Below are positions 15,825 through 24,617 of a stretch of DNA of 45,055 nt, one piece after another. Positions within the stretch are counted from its first letter, which is position 1, and each line of letters begins with the position of its first letter. The stretch is from Chlamydiia bacterium. Lineage in GTDB: Bacteria > Chlamydiota > Chlamydiia > Chlamydiales > Rhabdochlamydiaceae. Location of the stretch: positions 1 through 45,055 of the forward strand of contig JAJPIB010000077.1 in the NCBI GenBank assembly GCA_021324995.1. The letters are read 5' to 3'. The notes beneath the pieces are model-generated. The model searched no databases and had not been told where the DNA came from. It saw only the letters and a program-made list of their open reading frames with translations. Made by a program: the position numbers and the translations under genes.

Positions 15825-16325
15825 TTAAACTATCCGAAATAATTTTGTGCCAAATTCCACGGGATGGGCATTCTCAATCAAAATTTCAGCGATGGTTCCA
15901 CTGATGCCTGCTTTCACCTCGTTCATCACTTTCATCGCTTCAATGATACAGACAACTGTTCCCGCTTCAACACGATCGCCCACTTTTACAAAGTAGGGGT
16001 CATCGGGCGATGCCGCTGCATAGAAAGTGCCAACGAGAGGAGCCGTTACATACTTTCCCGTTTTTTCTTCTGCCTTTTCTTTGCCAGAAGAACCCTCATC
16101 ATGAGCTGCCTTGGTTACAGGAGATACCCTAGCCCCCTCATCTCGAACGGGCGGATGCGCATAAACGGGAGGATAGAAGGTTGCCGCATGTTGGTGTGTA
16201 GGGGTAGGATTTTCATCTTGGCGTTCGAGGTGCAGTTCGTCGCCGCCTTTTTGTTTAACGATCAATTTTTTAATGCCTGCGCGCTCCATGGCAGCCATTA
16301 ATTCCTTAATTTGTTTAAGGTCCAC
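15825..16325 (-). CDS. accB: Acetyl-CoA carboxylase biotin carboxyl carrier protein
   Basis: A 166-residue protein. The helical N-terminal region (LKQIKELMAAMERAGIKKL) is followed by a Pro/His/Glu-rich linker at about residues 35-90. The C-terminal biotinyl domain has EAMKVMNEV, with Lys132 as the biotinylation site. The start is GTG at 16325, with AGGAG five bases upstream. It lies directly upstream of accC on the same strand. A palindromic element separates it from efp. Confidence 0.95.
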   Translation of the reverse strand: MDLKQIKELMAAMERAGIKKLIVKQKGGDELHLERQDENPTPTHQHAATFYPPVYAHPPVRDEGARVSPVTKAAHDEGSSGKEKAEEKTGKYVTAPLVGTFYAAASPDDPYFVKVGDRVEAGTVVCIIEAMKVMNEVKAGISGTIAEILIENAHPVEFGTKLFRIV

Positions 16326-16660
16326 AGTTTCTCCTAGTTGTAGACGAATTAGCTTCTCTCAAAGAGTGATTAGTAAATTTCTTATTCTGCATTTTGATGT
16401 TTTTTCTTTAGGATCTAATTGAAAGCCGCAGCACACAAAGACTCCAAATTAAAGAAAAAAACAAAAGCAATTAACAAAAACTCGTTATACCCAACGTGAC
16501 TGAAAATTTGGTTTAAGACCGAAGCGAAAGCTCCCGCGATTGGCGCGATCGAATCGTCGCCACTATTAGAAATAGGGGCTAGATTCGATCGTCCAATCTC
16601 GAGGCTTTGTTTCGGTCTTAAATCCAAATTTTCAATCACGTTGGGTATAATCTACTTCTC
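16326..16660. other. Intergenic region between efp and accB, half occupied by a palindromic element
   Basis: A gap of 335 bases. The accB side (16326-16485) is A-rich and presumably holds the accB promoter; I see no gene. The rest is the element at 16486-16649, which lies between the efp stop and the accB promoter region. Transcripts leaving efp would pass through its long hairpin. Confidence 0.5.
16486..16649. mobile_element. Full-length palindromic MITE-like element, second copy
   Basis: A 164-base copy closely similar to that at 12669. It has the same 16-base ends (TATACCCAACGTGACT and the inverse of TATACCCAACGTGATT). The central hairpin is less perfect (GATCGAATCGTCGCC versus GGCTAGATTCGATC). 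It ends 12 bases from the efp stop codon. Confidence 0.85.
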
Positions 16661-17218
16661 TTAGACTCTTTGAACGTATTCGTTTGTTTGAGTATCTACT
16701 TTAATAATATCCCCCGCTTCAATAAACATGGGGACTTCGACTTTAGCTCCCGTCTCTAAAATAGCGAGTTTAGTCGCATTGGCAACATGGGCAGCCGATT
16801 CGCTTTCTTCCGTTTTAATCACGGTAAGTTCTAAAAACTGGGGCAGCTCAACTGAAAAAATGGAATCGCCGTAGAACATAGCCTTTAGTTCGATTCCTTC
16901 TTTCAGGAAATTCACCTTATCGCCAATCACTTGAGATGAAACCAGCACTTGCTCAAGATTGCCAATATCGAGGAAGAGATAATCTTTTCCCTCAAGATAT
17001 AAATATTCCAGCTTACGCTCTGTCAGCGCTACGTCTTGAATCGCCTGATTCAGCTTGAAATTCCTTTCAATGACTTCATCCGTAACCAAGTTTTTTAATT
17101 TGGCCTTGATGAAAGGAACTCCTTTAGCAACTGTAACCTTGACGCATGAATCTACACGATAGATTTTTCCATCGAGAGACAGCGTCATTCCTGGCGCTAA
17201 TTGATTGCTTGTCGTCAT
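16661..17218 (-). CDS. efp: Translation elongation factor P
   Basis: A 185-residue protein with three beta-barrel domains of EF-P. Domain I carries VAKGVPF with Lys32 at the tip position where other EF-Ps have a modified Lys or Arg. The C-terminal part has the typical KLAILETGAKVEVPMFIEAG and GDIIKVDTQTNEYVQRV. EF-P relieves ribosome stalling at polyproline; InfB in this window is rich in YPPR and so a plausible client. GGAG precedes the ATG. The gene is followed by accB and accC as in Chlamydia. Confidence 0.95.
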   Translation of the reverse strand: MTTSNQLAPGMTLSLDGKIYRVDSCVKVTVAKGVPFIKAKLKNLVTDEVIERNFKLNQAIQDVALTERKLEYLYLEGKDYLFLDIGNLEQVLVSSQVIGDKVNFLKEGIELKAMFYGDSIFSVELPQFLELTVIKTEESESAAHVANATKLAILETGAKVEVPMFIEAGDIIKVDTQTNEYVQRV

Positions 17219-17295
17219 ATACTCCGAAGCATTTTAATTTTATCAGTACTTAACTCGACTTTGTACATTTTTGGACAAAAATGCTGTGCTGAACT

Positions 17296-17467
17296 TATAC
17301 CACTCGTGATTCAGAAATTGGTTTTGCCGGCGTCGGACAGCTACTGCATTTGAGCACCACTTACATTGCTAAACTTAAGCTTAGCTGCTTTAGGAGTCGG
17401 CTTCGCCTTAGCTTAAATTCAGGGCCCCTTCTTGGCATCCCCCAATTTTTGAATCCCTCTCGCTATA
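17296..17467. mobile_element. Divergent palindromic element (second subtype)
   Basis: A 172-base segment whose ends are imperfect inverted repeats: TATACCACTCGTGATTCAG on the left and, read inward from the right, TATAGCGAGAGGGATTCAA. Both continue into AAATTGG. The start TATACC..GTGATT resembles the main element family, but the interior differs. Confidence 0.5.
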
Positions 17468-17607
17468 ACTGAAAATTTAGGTTCAGATTTTCACTCATAT
17501 TCGGTGTTAAAAATAAGCATCAGCAGGATATTACTGCTTCCACTGGGAAGCTTGAGTTTTGCCTTAGCCGAAGGGGCCATCTTCGCATCCAACCTGCCTA
17601 GGTTTTT

Positions 17608-17633
17608 AGTTTGCCAATAGTAATTGGCAAACT
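17608..17633. repeat. Perfect 11-base-pair hairpin
   Basis: AGTTTGCCAAT, loop AGTA, ATTGGCAAACT. It lies between the end of the HAD gene and efp on the minus strand. It is not followed by a T run on either strand, so it is not a canonical intrinsic terminator. Confidence 0.5.
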
Positions 17634-17757
17634 CTCCAGCTTTCAAGCGTTAGCAGTATAGGAATCTCACTCCGTTAAAAAAATGAATCCCCTAAAATTC
17701 AAGCCATGGGATTTTTTCATTCCACCACTATCGTCCAAAAAATGCGCAAACTCGCGT

Positions 17758-18441
17758 TTAAAACGAGGTAAACGTCACTAAAGCATTTACGATGTCTTTA
17801 AGCTCGCCGATTTTTGAGATGAAGTAATCGACATCTCCGCGCGACTTCAATGAGTTCAATCCTCTTCCCCATAGCATTTGCACTGTCTTGAATCCCAATT
17901 CCCTAGCTGGAAACAAATCAATGGAAATGCGGTCACCACAAACTAAAACCTCTGTAGAGGCATAACCCAACTCGTCTACAATCCTTTGATAATGAGGCTT
18001 TTTATTTCTATCCTCTATGACGGAGATTTTACTAAAAATTCGAGAATCTATACCAGCTTTTTTCAGTTTCTCCATCTGATACAAATATTTTCCGACGGTC
18101 ACAAGTGCCAATTGATGCTGCTGCCCAAGGTCATACAGAAGTTCAAGAGCACCATCAACGGGAAAAACAGGAAGGTCCGAAAAAGGTTTTTCATAAATTT
18201 CCTTAACACCAACTTCGAGAATATATTCATCAAATCCGTGAATATCAACGAACTCTTCCAATGCTGATTTAGCGCTTTCCGCAGACCGATCGATGCGCCT
18301 TAATAATTCGAGTGCTGCGGAGAAATTGGGCACGGTTAAGCCCGCACTCACCATTGCCTGAAGAGCTTCTTCAAGCTTGTAATGAGTGAGGCACCCAGAG
18401 GTATCGATTAGTGTGTCGTCAAGATCAAAGATGATTAACAA
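17758..18441 (-). CDS. HAD-superfamily hydrolase
   Basis: A 227-residue phosphatase-like protein starting MLIIFDLDDTLIDTSG (motif I, nucleophile DxD). A helical cap region follows, then LVTVG (motif II), KKPHYQRIVDELG (motif III Lys) and VCGDRISIDLFPARELG (motif IV acidic pair). The substrate cannot be predicted. The only start fitting motif I is TTG at 18441, which overlaps the end of the upstream yvcK gene by 17 bases, so translation is probably coupled. Confidence 0.87.
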   Translation of the reverse strand: MLIIFDLDDTLIDTSGCLTHYKLEEALQAMVSAGLTVPNFSAALELLRRIDRSAESAKSALEEFVDIHGFDEYILEVGVKEIYEKPFSDLPVFPVDGALELLYDLGQQHQLALVTVGKYLYQMEKLKKAGIDSRIFSKISVIEDRNKKPHYQRIVDELGYASTEVLVCGDRISIDLFPARELGFKTVQMLWGRGLNSLKSRGDVDYFISKIGELKDIVNALVTFTSF

Positions 18442-19393
18442 TTTTCATCAACTCATGGGCTAATTTTTTAGAGTCATGGCGGATCAAGCTGCGTTTAATG
18501 AGGTCCTTTTTAGGCGCTTCCTTAGGCTCGCCTAGAAGAGAGGTGTAGATTACTCTTTCTTCTCTAAGGTCATTTTCAACAAGATCACCTTCTTCAGCAT
18601 AGACTTCGATCAATTCCTGCGGAGGCTTTTGAGAGTTGACCAAGATATAATCAAAAACATCCTCTCCAATGAATTTGCTTACTTCGCTTAAATAATCGCT
18701 CACCTTAAAGCCGGTTGTTTGTCCTCTACGATTCATCAAGTTAACAACGAATGTTTTTTTCGCTGGCGAATTGCGCAGGGCTTCGCTAACGCCTTCAACA
18801 AGAAGATTTGGAATTAAAGAAGTATGCAAGCCTCCAGGACCCATGACGATCAAATCCGCATGCATAATTTCAGCAATTGCATCGGGATGCGCTTTGGCAA
18901 AAGGCTCTAGATAAATGCTTTTATACCCTTGATCGATCTCTTGAGATAAATAAACCTGTTTTTCTCCTTCAAGAAGAGTGCGATTTGCCAAAAGCATTTT
19001 CAGACGCACTTGGTGCGTTGTCACGGGAATTACTTTGCCCTGAATGAAAAGGATCTTTCCCATTTCTTCAACGGCTTTTTCAAAACTTCCGGTGACCTTT
19101 TCCAAAGCGGATAAAAGAAGATTACCAAAGCTATGCCCTTCAAGACCTCCATTTTCAAACCTGTAGTTCATCAAGGAGCGCATCATATTAGAAGAGTTGG
19201 AAAGAGCAACAAGGCATTGGCGGACATCTCCGGGAGGTAAAACTCCCAGTTCGTCGCGCAGAATCCCAGTGCTACCTCCATCATCTGCCATTGAGACGAT
19301 AGCACTCAAATCCACTTTAAAGTTTTTCAACCCTCGCAAGACAGTAAAATTGCCTGTTCCGCCGCCAAGAACGACGACTTTTTTCATTCTCAT
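18425..19393 (-). CDS. YvcK/CofD-like gluconeogenesis factor
   Basis: A 322-residue protein starting MRMKKVVVLGGGTGNFTVLR. Conserved VSMADDGGSTGILRDELG and LPPGDVRQCLVALS segments follow, then FGNLLLSALEKVTGSFEKA and MGPGGLHTSLIPNLLV. These are hallmarks of the YvcK (UPF0052) branch of the 2-phospho-L-lactate transferase-like fold, which binds UDP-sugars and influences cell-wall and central carbon metabolism in other bacteria. Its start overlaps the rpe stop codon (ATGA), indicating an rpe-yvcK-HAD operon. Confidence 0.9.
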   Translation of the reverse strand: MRMKKVVVLGGGTGNFTVLRGLKNFKVDLSAIVSMADDGGSTGILRDELGVLPPGDVRQCLVALSNSSNMMRSLMNYRFENGGLEGHSFGNLLLSALEKVTGSFEKAVEEMGKILFIQGKVIPVTTHQVRLKMLLANRTLLEGEKQVYLSQEIDQGYKSIYLEPFAKAHPDAIAEIMHADLIVMGPGGLHTSLIPNLLVEGVSEALRNSPAKKTFVVNLMNRRGQTTGFKVSDYLSEVSKFIGEDVFDYILVNSQKPPQELIEVYAEEGDLVENDLREERVIYTSLLGEPKEAPKKDLIKRSLIRHDSKKLAHELMKIVNHL

Positions 19394-20121
19394 TGAGTTC
19401 CGCCTGCATTTCTCATCTTGGAAATCGCATCAGCCATGTTTGGAGCCGCATAAAGGTAGGATCCTGAAACAAGAACATTAGCCCCCGCTTCAATGCACTG
19501 CTTTGCAGTCTCCTGATTAATTCCGCCGTCTACTTGAATATAAAAAGGGGGCAGGGCGTCAATATCGCTCTTAATTCCTGCCTGTGGGGTTTTTCCCCCT
19601 TTTCGAATATCTAATTTTTTGCAGAGATTCCGAGTAAACTGAATTTTCTCAATCACTTCCGGAAGAAACGCTTGACCACCAAAACCGGGATTGACAGTCA
19701 TGAGCAGCATCAAATCGCATTTATCGAGGTACTTAGGAATTAGCGACTCACTGGTTTCAGGGCAAAAGGCGAGGCCTGCTTCAACTCCACATTTGCGTAT
19801 ATAACTGAGAGTATCTTCTACATCTTCTGTTGCTTCGAGATGAAAAGTAATTCTGTCTGCTCCTGCTTCTACAAATCGCTCCACATAATCATAAGGATTA
19901 TAGATCATGAGATGGACATCCAAAAAAAGCGAAGTAGAGCGATTGATTGCCGCGACAGCACGCGGTCCGAAGGTCAGGTTGGGAACAAAATGGCCATCCA
20001 TGATATCGAGGTGCAAAGCATCCGCTCCTGCATCCTCTGCACGTTTGGACTCCTCGGCCAACTTGCCGAAATCTGCAGATAAAATAGAAGGTTCGATGAG
20101 GATCGAGTGTTTTTGCCGCAT
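19390..20121 (-). CDS. rpe: Ribulose-phosphate 3-epimerase
   Basis: A 243-residue TIM-barrel enzyme of the pentose phosphate pathway. EPSILSADFGKL, LHLDIMDGHFVPNLTFGP, DVHLMI and VNPGFGGQAF are all present, and VDGGINQETA carries a catalytic Asp. A loop of about 18 residues rich in Gly/Lys/Pro (RKGGKTPQAGIKSDIDALPP) precedes the last motif and is longer than in the usual enzyme. It is first gene of an apparent operon with yvcK and the HAD gene. The Shine-Dalgarno is weak. Confidence 0.95.
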   Translation of the reverse strand: MRQKHSILIEPSILSADFGKLAEESKRAEDAGADALHLDIMDGHFVPNLTFGPRAVAAINRSTSLFLDVHLMIYNPYDYVERFVEAGADRITFHLEATEDVEDTLSYIRKCGVEAGLAFCPETSESLIPKYLDKCDLMLLMTVNPGFGGQAFLPEVIEKIQFTRNLCKKLDIRKGGKTPQAGIKSDIDALPPFYIQVDGGINQETAKQCIEAGANVLVSGSYLYAAPNMADAISKMRNAGGTQ

Positions 20122-20272
20122 CAGCTATCAGTCCAGTAAAAAATTTAAATAAAAATCCAAAGACAACCCCTACAGTATTATCCGATTTTGATTCAAATGT
20201 CAAGTTTTGCCTACCAACCTCCATGGCATAGGACATTATGGAATTTTATAAAGTCTGAAAGGCACCTCGTTT

Positions 20273-21079
20273 TCATAGGTCGGGGGTCCAGCAGTCTCCT
20301 TCAAACCTGCAAGGCATTCCTCGGATCCTCTGAGGCGGCCCAATCAACGTCCCTGAATGCCTCAACAAATTGGGATCGTAGAACGAAAGGACATGCAGTG
20401 GCAAACCATTTCTTAAAGCGAGCTTAATACACCTTGGATGAAGCACTTCAGCTCCTCTTTCGACAATTTCAATAGCCTCTTCAAAAGATAAAAATGGATA
20501 AAAACAAGCCCCGGGATTTTTTTTGGGGTCATCCGAGTACAACCCTTGAACATCTTTGTAAAACTTGACTTTAGAAGCACCTAGAGCAACAGCAAGCGCG
20601 ACCGCTGACGTATCTGAGCCGCCTCGATCTAAAGTGGTTACCTCCCCATCCTTACTTACCCCTTGAAAGCCTGCGACAATAGCGACTTTACCATTATCAA
20701 GAGTATTAAGAATACGTTGCGGCCTTACATCTAAAATTTGTGCCTTAGCATGGGCAGATGATGTAATAATTCCAGATTGACTTCCAGTAAAACTGATCGC
20801 CTCTTTATTCTTGAGGTTAAGAGCCATAGCGAGCAAGGACGCACTAATTCTTTCCCCTACACTCACCAACATATCCTGCTCTCTCAGCGGAGGAGAAGGG
20901 TGGACGCGGCGGGCCAACGTCAGCAGTTCATCTGTTGTGTCACCCATCGCGCTGACAACAACGACGACCCGGGCCGTGCAGTCCTCATTTAAGACAATTT
21001 CTGCAATGTCTGCAAAATGCTCAGGTGTCGCAACAGAAGCACCGCCAAATTTCAAAACAATCGTTTCTTTATCTAACAT
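20273..21079 (-). CDS. lysC: Short aspartate kinase (catalytic domain only)
   Basis: A 268-residue amino-acid kinase. The N-terminal VLKFGGASVATPEHF is the aspartokinase signature. It is followed by VVSAMGDTTDELL, GERISASLLAMAL, FQGVSKDGEVTTLDRGGSD and KDVQGLYSDDPKKNPGA. The protein ends after the kinase fold, whereas most aspartokinases continue into two ACT domains that bind lysine or threonine. Feedback regulation of the usual kind is therefore unlikely. It would feed lysine/diaminopimelate synthesis. No clear Shine-Dalgarno precedes the ATG at 21079. Confidence 0.87.
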   Translation of the reverse strand: MLDKETIVLKFGGASVATPEHFADIAEIVLNEDCTARVVVVVSAMGDTTDELLTLARRVHPSPPLREQDMLVSVGERISASLLAMALNLKNKEAISFTGSQSGIITSSAHAKAQILDVRPQRILNTLDNGKVAIVAGFQGVSKDGEVTTLDRGGSDTSAVALAVALGASKVKFYKDVQGLYSDDPKKNPGACFYPFLSFEEAIEIVERGAEVLHPRCIKLALRNGLPLHVLSFYDPNLLRHSGTLIGPPQRIRGMPCRFEGDCWTPDL

Positions 21080-21129
21080 ACACTAAAGTAAACTCGAGAA
21101 TGGCAAAAGAACACAACAAAGAATTATTC

Positions 21130-21192
21130 TGAATGCGAGTGAAAATTTGAATCCGGGACCGAGCCGAATCATTTTCGGTATAGTCGCATTCA
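21130..21192. repeat. Small palindrome related to the repeat family
   Basis: A 63-base segment with perfect nine-base terminal inverted repeats (TGAATGCGA / TCGCATTCA). Its interior, GTGAAAATTTGAATCCGGGA and then CCGAGCC, resembles the arms of the elements at 12669 and 29987. It may be a divergent short member with different ends. Confidence 0.5.
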
Positions 21193-21288
21193 ATAATTTT
21201 TTTGTGAATTAAAACCAACAATATGCCGCAAATTATTCTGCCATCACCTGCTTCTCACACTGCTTCATTTCAACCCAAGAAATTGGCG

Positions 21289-21318
21289 TTGATTTTATTA
21301 CGAATCTTTTGATATTCT
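21289..21318 (+). promoter_or_regulatory. Sigma-70-type promoter of rpsA
   Basis: TTGATT (21289-21294) and TATTCT (21313-21318) are separated by 18 bases. The predicted transcript start is about 31 bases before the rpsA ATG. Confidence 0.55.
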
Positions 21319-21355
21319 CTCCACTTTCACTAGAAACTCAGGAGAAACCTTTAAC

Positions 21356-23104
21356 ATGTCCAAACAAACCAACAACAATTGGAATGAAAGCAATATCATC
21401 GATGATGTCACATTTCAAGAAGAAGACGCTAAACAGTTTATGAACCTGCTCAACTCGAAAGAAGAAGCTGCTGGCGAAGGCTCCGTCGCCTTAATGAGTT
21501 CTGGACAAATCCTTAAAGGGCGGATCGTAGAAATCACTAAAGACTTTGTCGTTATTGATGTCGGCTTGAAGTCAGAAGGTCTCGTTCCCGTCAATGAGTT
21601 TCCAGATCTATCCGAACTCCATCTCGGTAATGAAGTTGAGGTCTATCTCGACCAAACAGAGGGCGAAGATGGACAAATCGTCCTTTCTCGCGAGAAAGCC
21701 CGTAGACAAAGGCAGTGGGAATACATTGTTAACCACTGTAAAGAAGGCTCTATCGTCAAAGGAAAAGTCATTCGCAAGGTAAAAGGCGGCTTAATGGTTG
21801 ATATCGGCATGGAAGCATTCCTTCCTGGCTCGCAGATCGACAATAAACGCATTAAAAACCTTGATGAGTTCATCGGTCAAACTTATGACTTCAAGATTCT
21901 CAAAATTAATACAGAGCGCAAAAACATTGTCGTTTCTAGACGCGAGCTTTTGGAAGAAGAGAGAATTTCGCGCAAAGCCGAGCTGCTTGAGAACATTGCT
22001 GAAGGAGATATTCGCAGAGGTGTAGTCAAAAATATCACTGACTTTGGTGTCTTCCTCGATCTCGATGGTATCGATGGCCTTCTTCACATTACTGACATGA
22101 CTTGGAAGCGCATTAAACATCCTTCTGAGATGGTCTCCCTTGGTCAAGAACTCGAAGTCATGATCCTCCATGTTGACAAAGATAAGGGTAGGGTCGCTCT
22201 CGGAATGAAGCAAAAAGAATCTAATCCATGGGAAGAAATTGAGGAGCGTTATCCCCCGGGCACCCGCGTTAAAGGCAAGATTGTCAACCTCGTTCCCTAC
22301 GGCGCGTTTATTGAAATTGAGCCAGGTATTGAAGGCCTTATCCATGTTTCAGAAATGTCTTGGGTAAAAAACGTGACAGACCCAAGCGAGATCGTCAATA
22401 AGGGCGATGAAGTGGAAGCCGTCGTACTCTCTGTTCAAAAAGAAGAGGGTAAAATTTCTCTTGGACTTAAGCAAACAGAGAAAAATCCATGGGATGAAGT
22501 TGAAAGAAAATATCCTATTGGTAGCAGTGTTACAGCAGAAATCCGCAACTTGACCAATTACGGCGCTTTTGTAGAGCTCGAACCAGGAATCGATGGACTG
22601 ATCCATATCTCTGACCTCAGCTGGATCAAGAAAGTTTCTCACCCTTCTGAAGTCTTGAAAAAAGGCGACAAAGTAGAAGCTATAGTTCTATCCGTTGACA
22701 AAGAGAGCAAAAAAATCACCCTTGGCGTCAAGCAGCTTAGCACAAACCCATGGGAAAGCATTGAAAAGACAATGCCCGTCGGAACCCTAGTTAAAGGTAT
22801 TGTTTCTAAAATCACAGCCTTTGGCGCATTTGTTGAACTTCCCAATGGAATCGAAGCTCTCGTCCATGTTACAGAGCTTTCAGATCAACCTTTCGGAAAA
22901 GTAGAAGATGTTGTCAACAAAGGCGAAGAAGTGACGGCAAAAGTGATTAAACTTGACCCCGAGCACAAAAAAATCGCACTCTCTATCAAGGATTACCTAG
23001 TTGATAAAAACGAGGTCAATCATGACGACATCGTTGTAGGAAATACAAAGCCTCAAGCTAAAAAAAGCAAGAAAAAATCCAACGAAGAAGAACCTGCTGA
23101 GTAG
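21356..23104 (+). CDS. rpsA: 30S ribosomal protein S1
   Basis: A 582-residue protein with six consecutive S1 RNA-binding domains. The repeated signature ([22 protein letters not shown] type) is clearest in repeats three to five, for example [20 protein letters not shown] and [22 protein letters not shown]1 brings mRNA to the 30S subunit. The C-terminus is a Lys/Glu-rich tail. AGGAG lies 11 bases before the ATG. First gene of the nusA-infB-rbfA-truB-ribF transcription unit or its neighbour, as in Chlamydia (CT098 onwards). Confidence 0.97.
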   Translation: MSKQTNNNWNESNIIDDVTFQEEDAKQFMNLLNSKEEAAGEGSVALMSSGQILKGRIVEITKDFVVIDVGLKSEGLVPVNEFPDLSELHLGNEVEVYLDQTEGEDGQIVLSREKARRQRQWEYIVNHCKEGSIVKGKVIRKVKGGLMVDIGMEAFLPGSQIDNKRIKNLDEFIGQTYDFKILKINTERKNIVVSRRELLEEERISRKAELLENIAEGDIRRGVVKNITDFGVFLDLDGIDGLLHITDMTWKRIKHPSEMVSLGQELEVMILHVDKDKGRVALGMKQKESNPWEEIEERYPPGTRVKGKIVNLVPYGAFIEIEPGIEGLIHVSEMSWVKNVTDPSEIVNKGDEVEAVVLSVQKEEGKISLGLKQTEKNPWDEVERKYPIGSSVTAEIRNLTNYGAFVELEPGIDGLIHISDLSWIKKVSHPSEVLKKGDKVEAIVLSVDKESKKITLGVKQLSTNPWESIEKTMPVGTLVKGIVSKITAFGAFVELPNGIEALVHVTELSDQPFGKVEDVVNKGEEVTAKVIKLDPEHKKIALSIKDYLVDKNEVNHDDIVVGNTKPQAKKSKKKSNEEEPAE

Positions 23105-23141
23105 TTTGAATTTTTACTTTGTTAGTTAGAAGAGGACCTGC

Positions 23142-23166
23142 CGCAACTCCTCTACCGGGAGTTGCG
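23142..23166. repeat. Hairpin between rpsA and nusA
   Basis: A perfect nine-base stem (CGCAACTCC / GGAGTTGCG) with a seven-base loop, 38 bases after the rpsA stop. The following bases are not T-rich. It may partly uncouple rpsA from nusA, or act in RNA processing. The rest of the 223-base gap shows no gene. Confidence 0.5.
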
Positions 23167-23327
23167 ACTCTAGACTTCTCCGATTGGAGTGAATCCAGGT
23201 CTTAAAGCCTGGGATTATAGTTGCAGTTGAGCTTCGCTATCAGCTCAACAATATTTTAAAAATACCCGGCCCTTAAAGAGCTAGGTTTCCGCGTCAGGAC
23301 GGATGAAAATAAATGTAAAAGGACGAG

Positions 23328-24614
23328 ATGAATAAAGATCTAGTTGCCATCTTTGAATACCTGGAAAGAGAAAAAGGGATTAAGCGGGAAATCATTATCG
23401 GCGCTGTCGAAGAGTCACTGCGAGCCGCAGCCCGTAAAAGCGTCAAAGGACTGCTTAATGTTTCCGTCACTATCAACCCAAAAACTGGAAACATCGACGT
23501 CATCGCACAAAAAGAAGTCGTAGACAAGGTCACCATTCCAGATGAAGAAATTACATTAGAGGATGCGCGCGTCCTTCATCCGCATTGCGAACTTGGACAA
23601 TGGATCGACATCTCTGTCACTCCCGAAGACTTTGGTAGAATTGCCGCCCAAACAGCGCGCCAAGTTATTGCGCAAAAGCTCCGCAGCGCTGAACGCGATG
23701 TGATCTATGAAGAGTATAGACACCGCATTAATGAAATTATCTCCGGAACTGTAAAGCGCATCATTCGCGGCGCAACTCTCATCGTCGATTTAGGAAAAGT
23801 CGAGGCTATTATGCCTGATCGATTCTATCCTAAAACGGAAAAGTATAATGTTGGCGACAGAGTGCAGGCATTGCTTCTCGAAGTCCGAGACACGGAAAGT
23901 GGTGGCGCGGAAGTCATTTTATCTCGAAGCCATCCTGAGTTCGTAGCTCAATTATTTATCCAGGAAGTCCCTGAGATCAACGATGGAACGATCACGATTG
24001 AAAAAATTGTAAGAGACGCTGGTTACCGCACTAAAGTAGCAGTCCGTTCCCAAGATCCTAAAATTGATCCCGTTGGAGCATGCGTCGGTATTCGCGGCAA
24101 TCGCGTAAAAAACATTATTCGCGAACTCAACAATGAAAAAATTGATATTATTCCTTATAATGAAGATCCAGCGACGCTTCTGCAAAATGCAATGCATCCT
24201 CTTGAAATCAAGAAGATGTTTATCAGCGACGACAAATCTATAATCAATATTGTAGTCAATGATGAAGATTATCCAGCTGCTTTGGGCAAGCGCGGCATGA
24301 ACGCTCGTCTCAATGGGGAACTTGCGGGTGTTGAGCTTCAAGTACAAAAAATGAGCCAGTACCAGGCTGCGATGAATATCGAGCGTGCACAACTTGCTCA
24401 AGTTGATGACCCTTCACTAGACGAAAAACTCACCATCGATGACATTAGCAGCGGAGCTGAAGGCCGCATGATTTTTGGAAGTTTGATCAGCGCTGGTTAT
24501 GACACACCTCGCAAAGTCTTAAACAGCACGACAGCAGAACTCGCTAAGATTCCTGAGATTAGCGTAGAAATGGCTGACAAGATATTGGAACAAATACGTA
24601 AAAAGAGGACTTAA
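23328..24614 (+). CDS. nusA: Transcription termination/antitermination factor NusA
   Basis: A 428-residue protein. The N-terminal RNA-polymerase-binding domain (starting MNKDLVAIFEYLEREKGIKR) is followed by an S1 domain near residues 135-200 (GTVKRIIRGATLIVDLGKVE). Two KH domains follow, with GACVGIRGNRVKNIIREL and GKRGMNARLNGELAG, and then one short helix-hairpin-helix segment (LAKIPEISVEMADKILEQI). Only one such C-terminal motif is present instead of the two acidic repeats of E. coli NusA. AAGGA precedes the ATG. It is three bases upstream of infB. Confidence 0.96.
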   Translation: MNKDLVAIFEYLEREKGIKREIIIGAVEESLRAAARKSVKGLLNVSVTINPKTGNIDVIAQKEVVDKVTIPDEEITLEDARVLHPHCELGQWIDISVTPEDFGRIAAQTARQVIAQKLRSAERDVIYEEYRHRINEIISGTVKRIIRGATLIVDLGKVEAIMPDRFYPKTEKYNVGDRVQALLLEVRDTESGGAEVILSRSHPEFVAQLFIQEVPEINDGTITIEKIVRDAGYRTKVAVRSQDPKIDPVGACVGIRGNRVKNIIRELNNEKIDIIPYNEDPATLLQNAMHPLEIKKMFISDDKSIINIVVNDEDYPAALGKRGMNARLNGELAGVELQVQKMSQYQAAMNIERAQLAQVDDPSLDEKLTIDDISSGAEGRMIFGSLISAGYDTPRKVLNSTTAELAKIPEISVEMADKILEQIRKKRT

Positions 24615-24617
24615 GCG

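Larger units (their letters stand above)
17219..17757. other. Long non-coding gap with palindromic sequences
   Basis: About 540 bases with no credible gene between efp and the HAD gene. It contains the element at 17296-17467 and a 17468-17503 tail repeating CTGAAAATTTAGG and ATTTTCACTC, words shared with the palindromic family. A perfect hairpin lies at 17608-17633. It presumably also holds the efp promoter close to 17240-17290. Confidence 0.55.
21080..21355. other. Divergent intergenic region between lysC and rpsA
   Basis: About 275 bases without a gene. It holds a palindromic sequence at 21130-21192 and the rpsA promoter at 21289-21318. Nothing else is seen. Confidence 0.5.
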
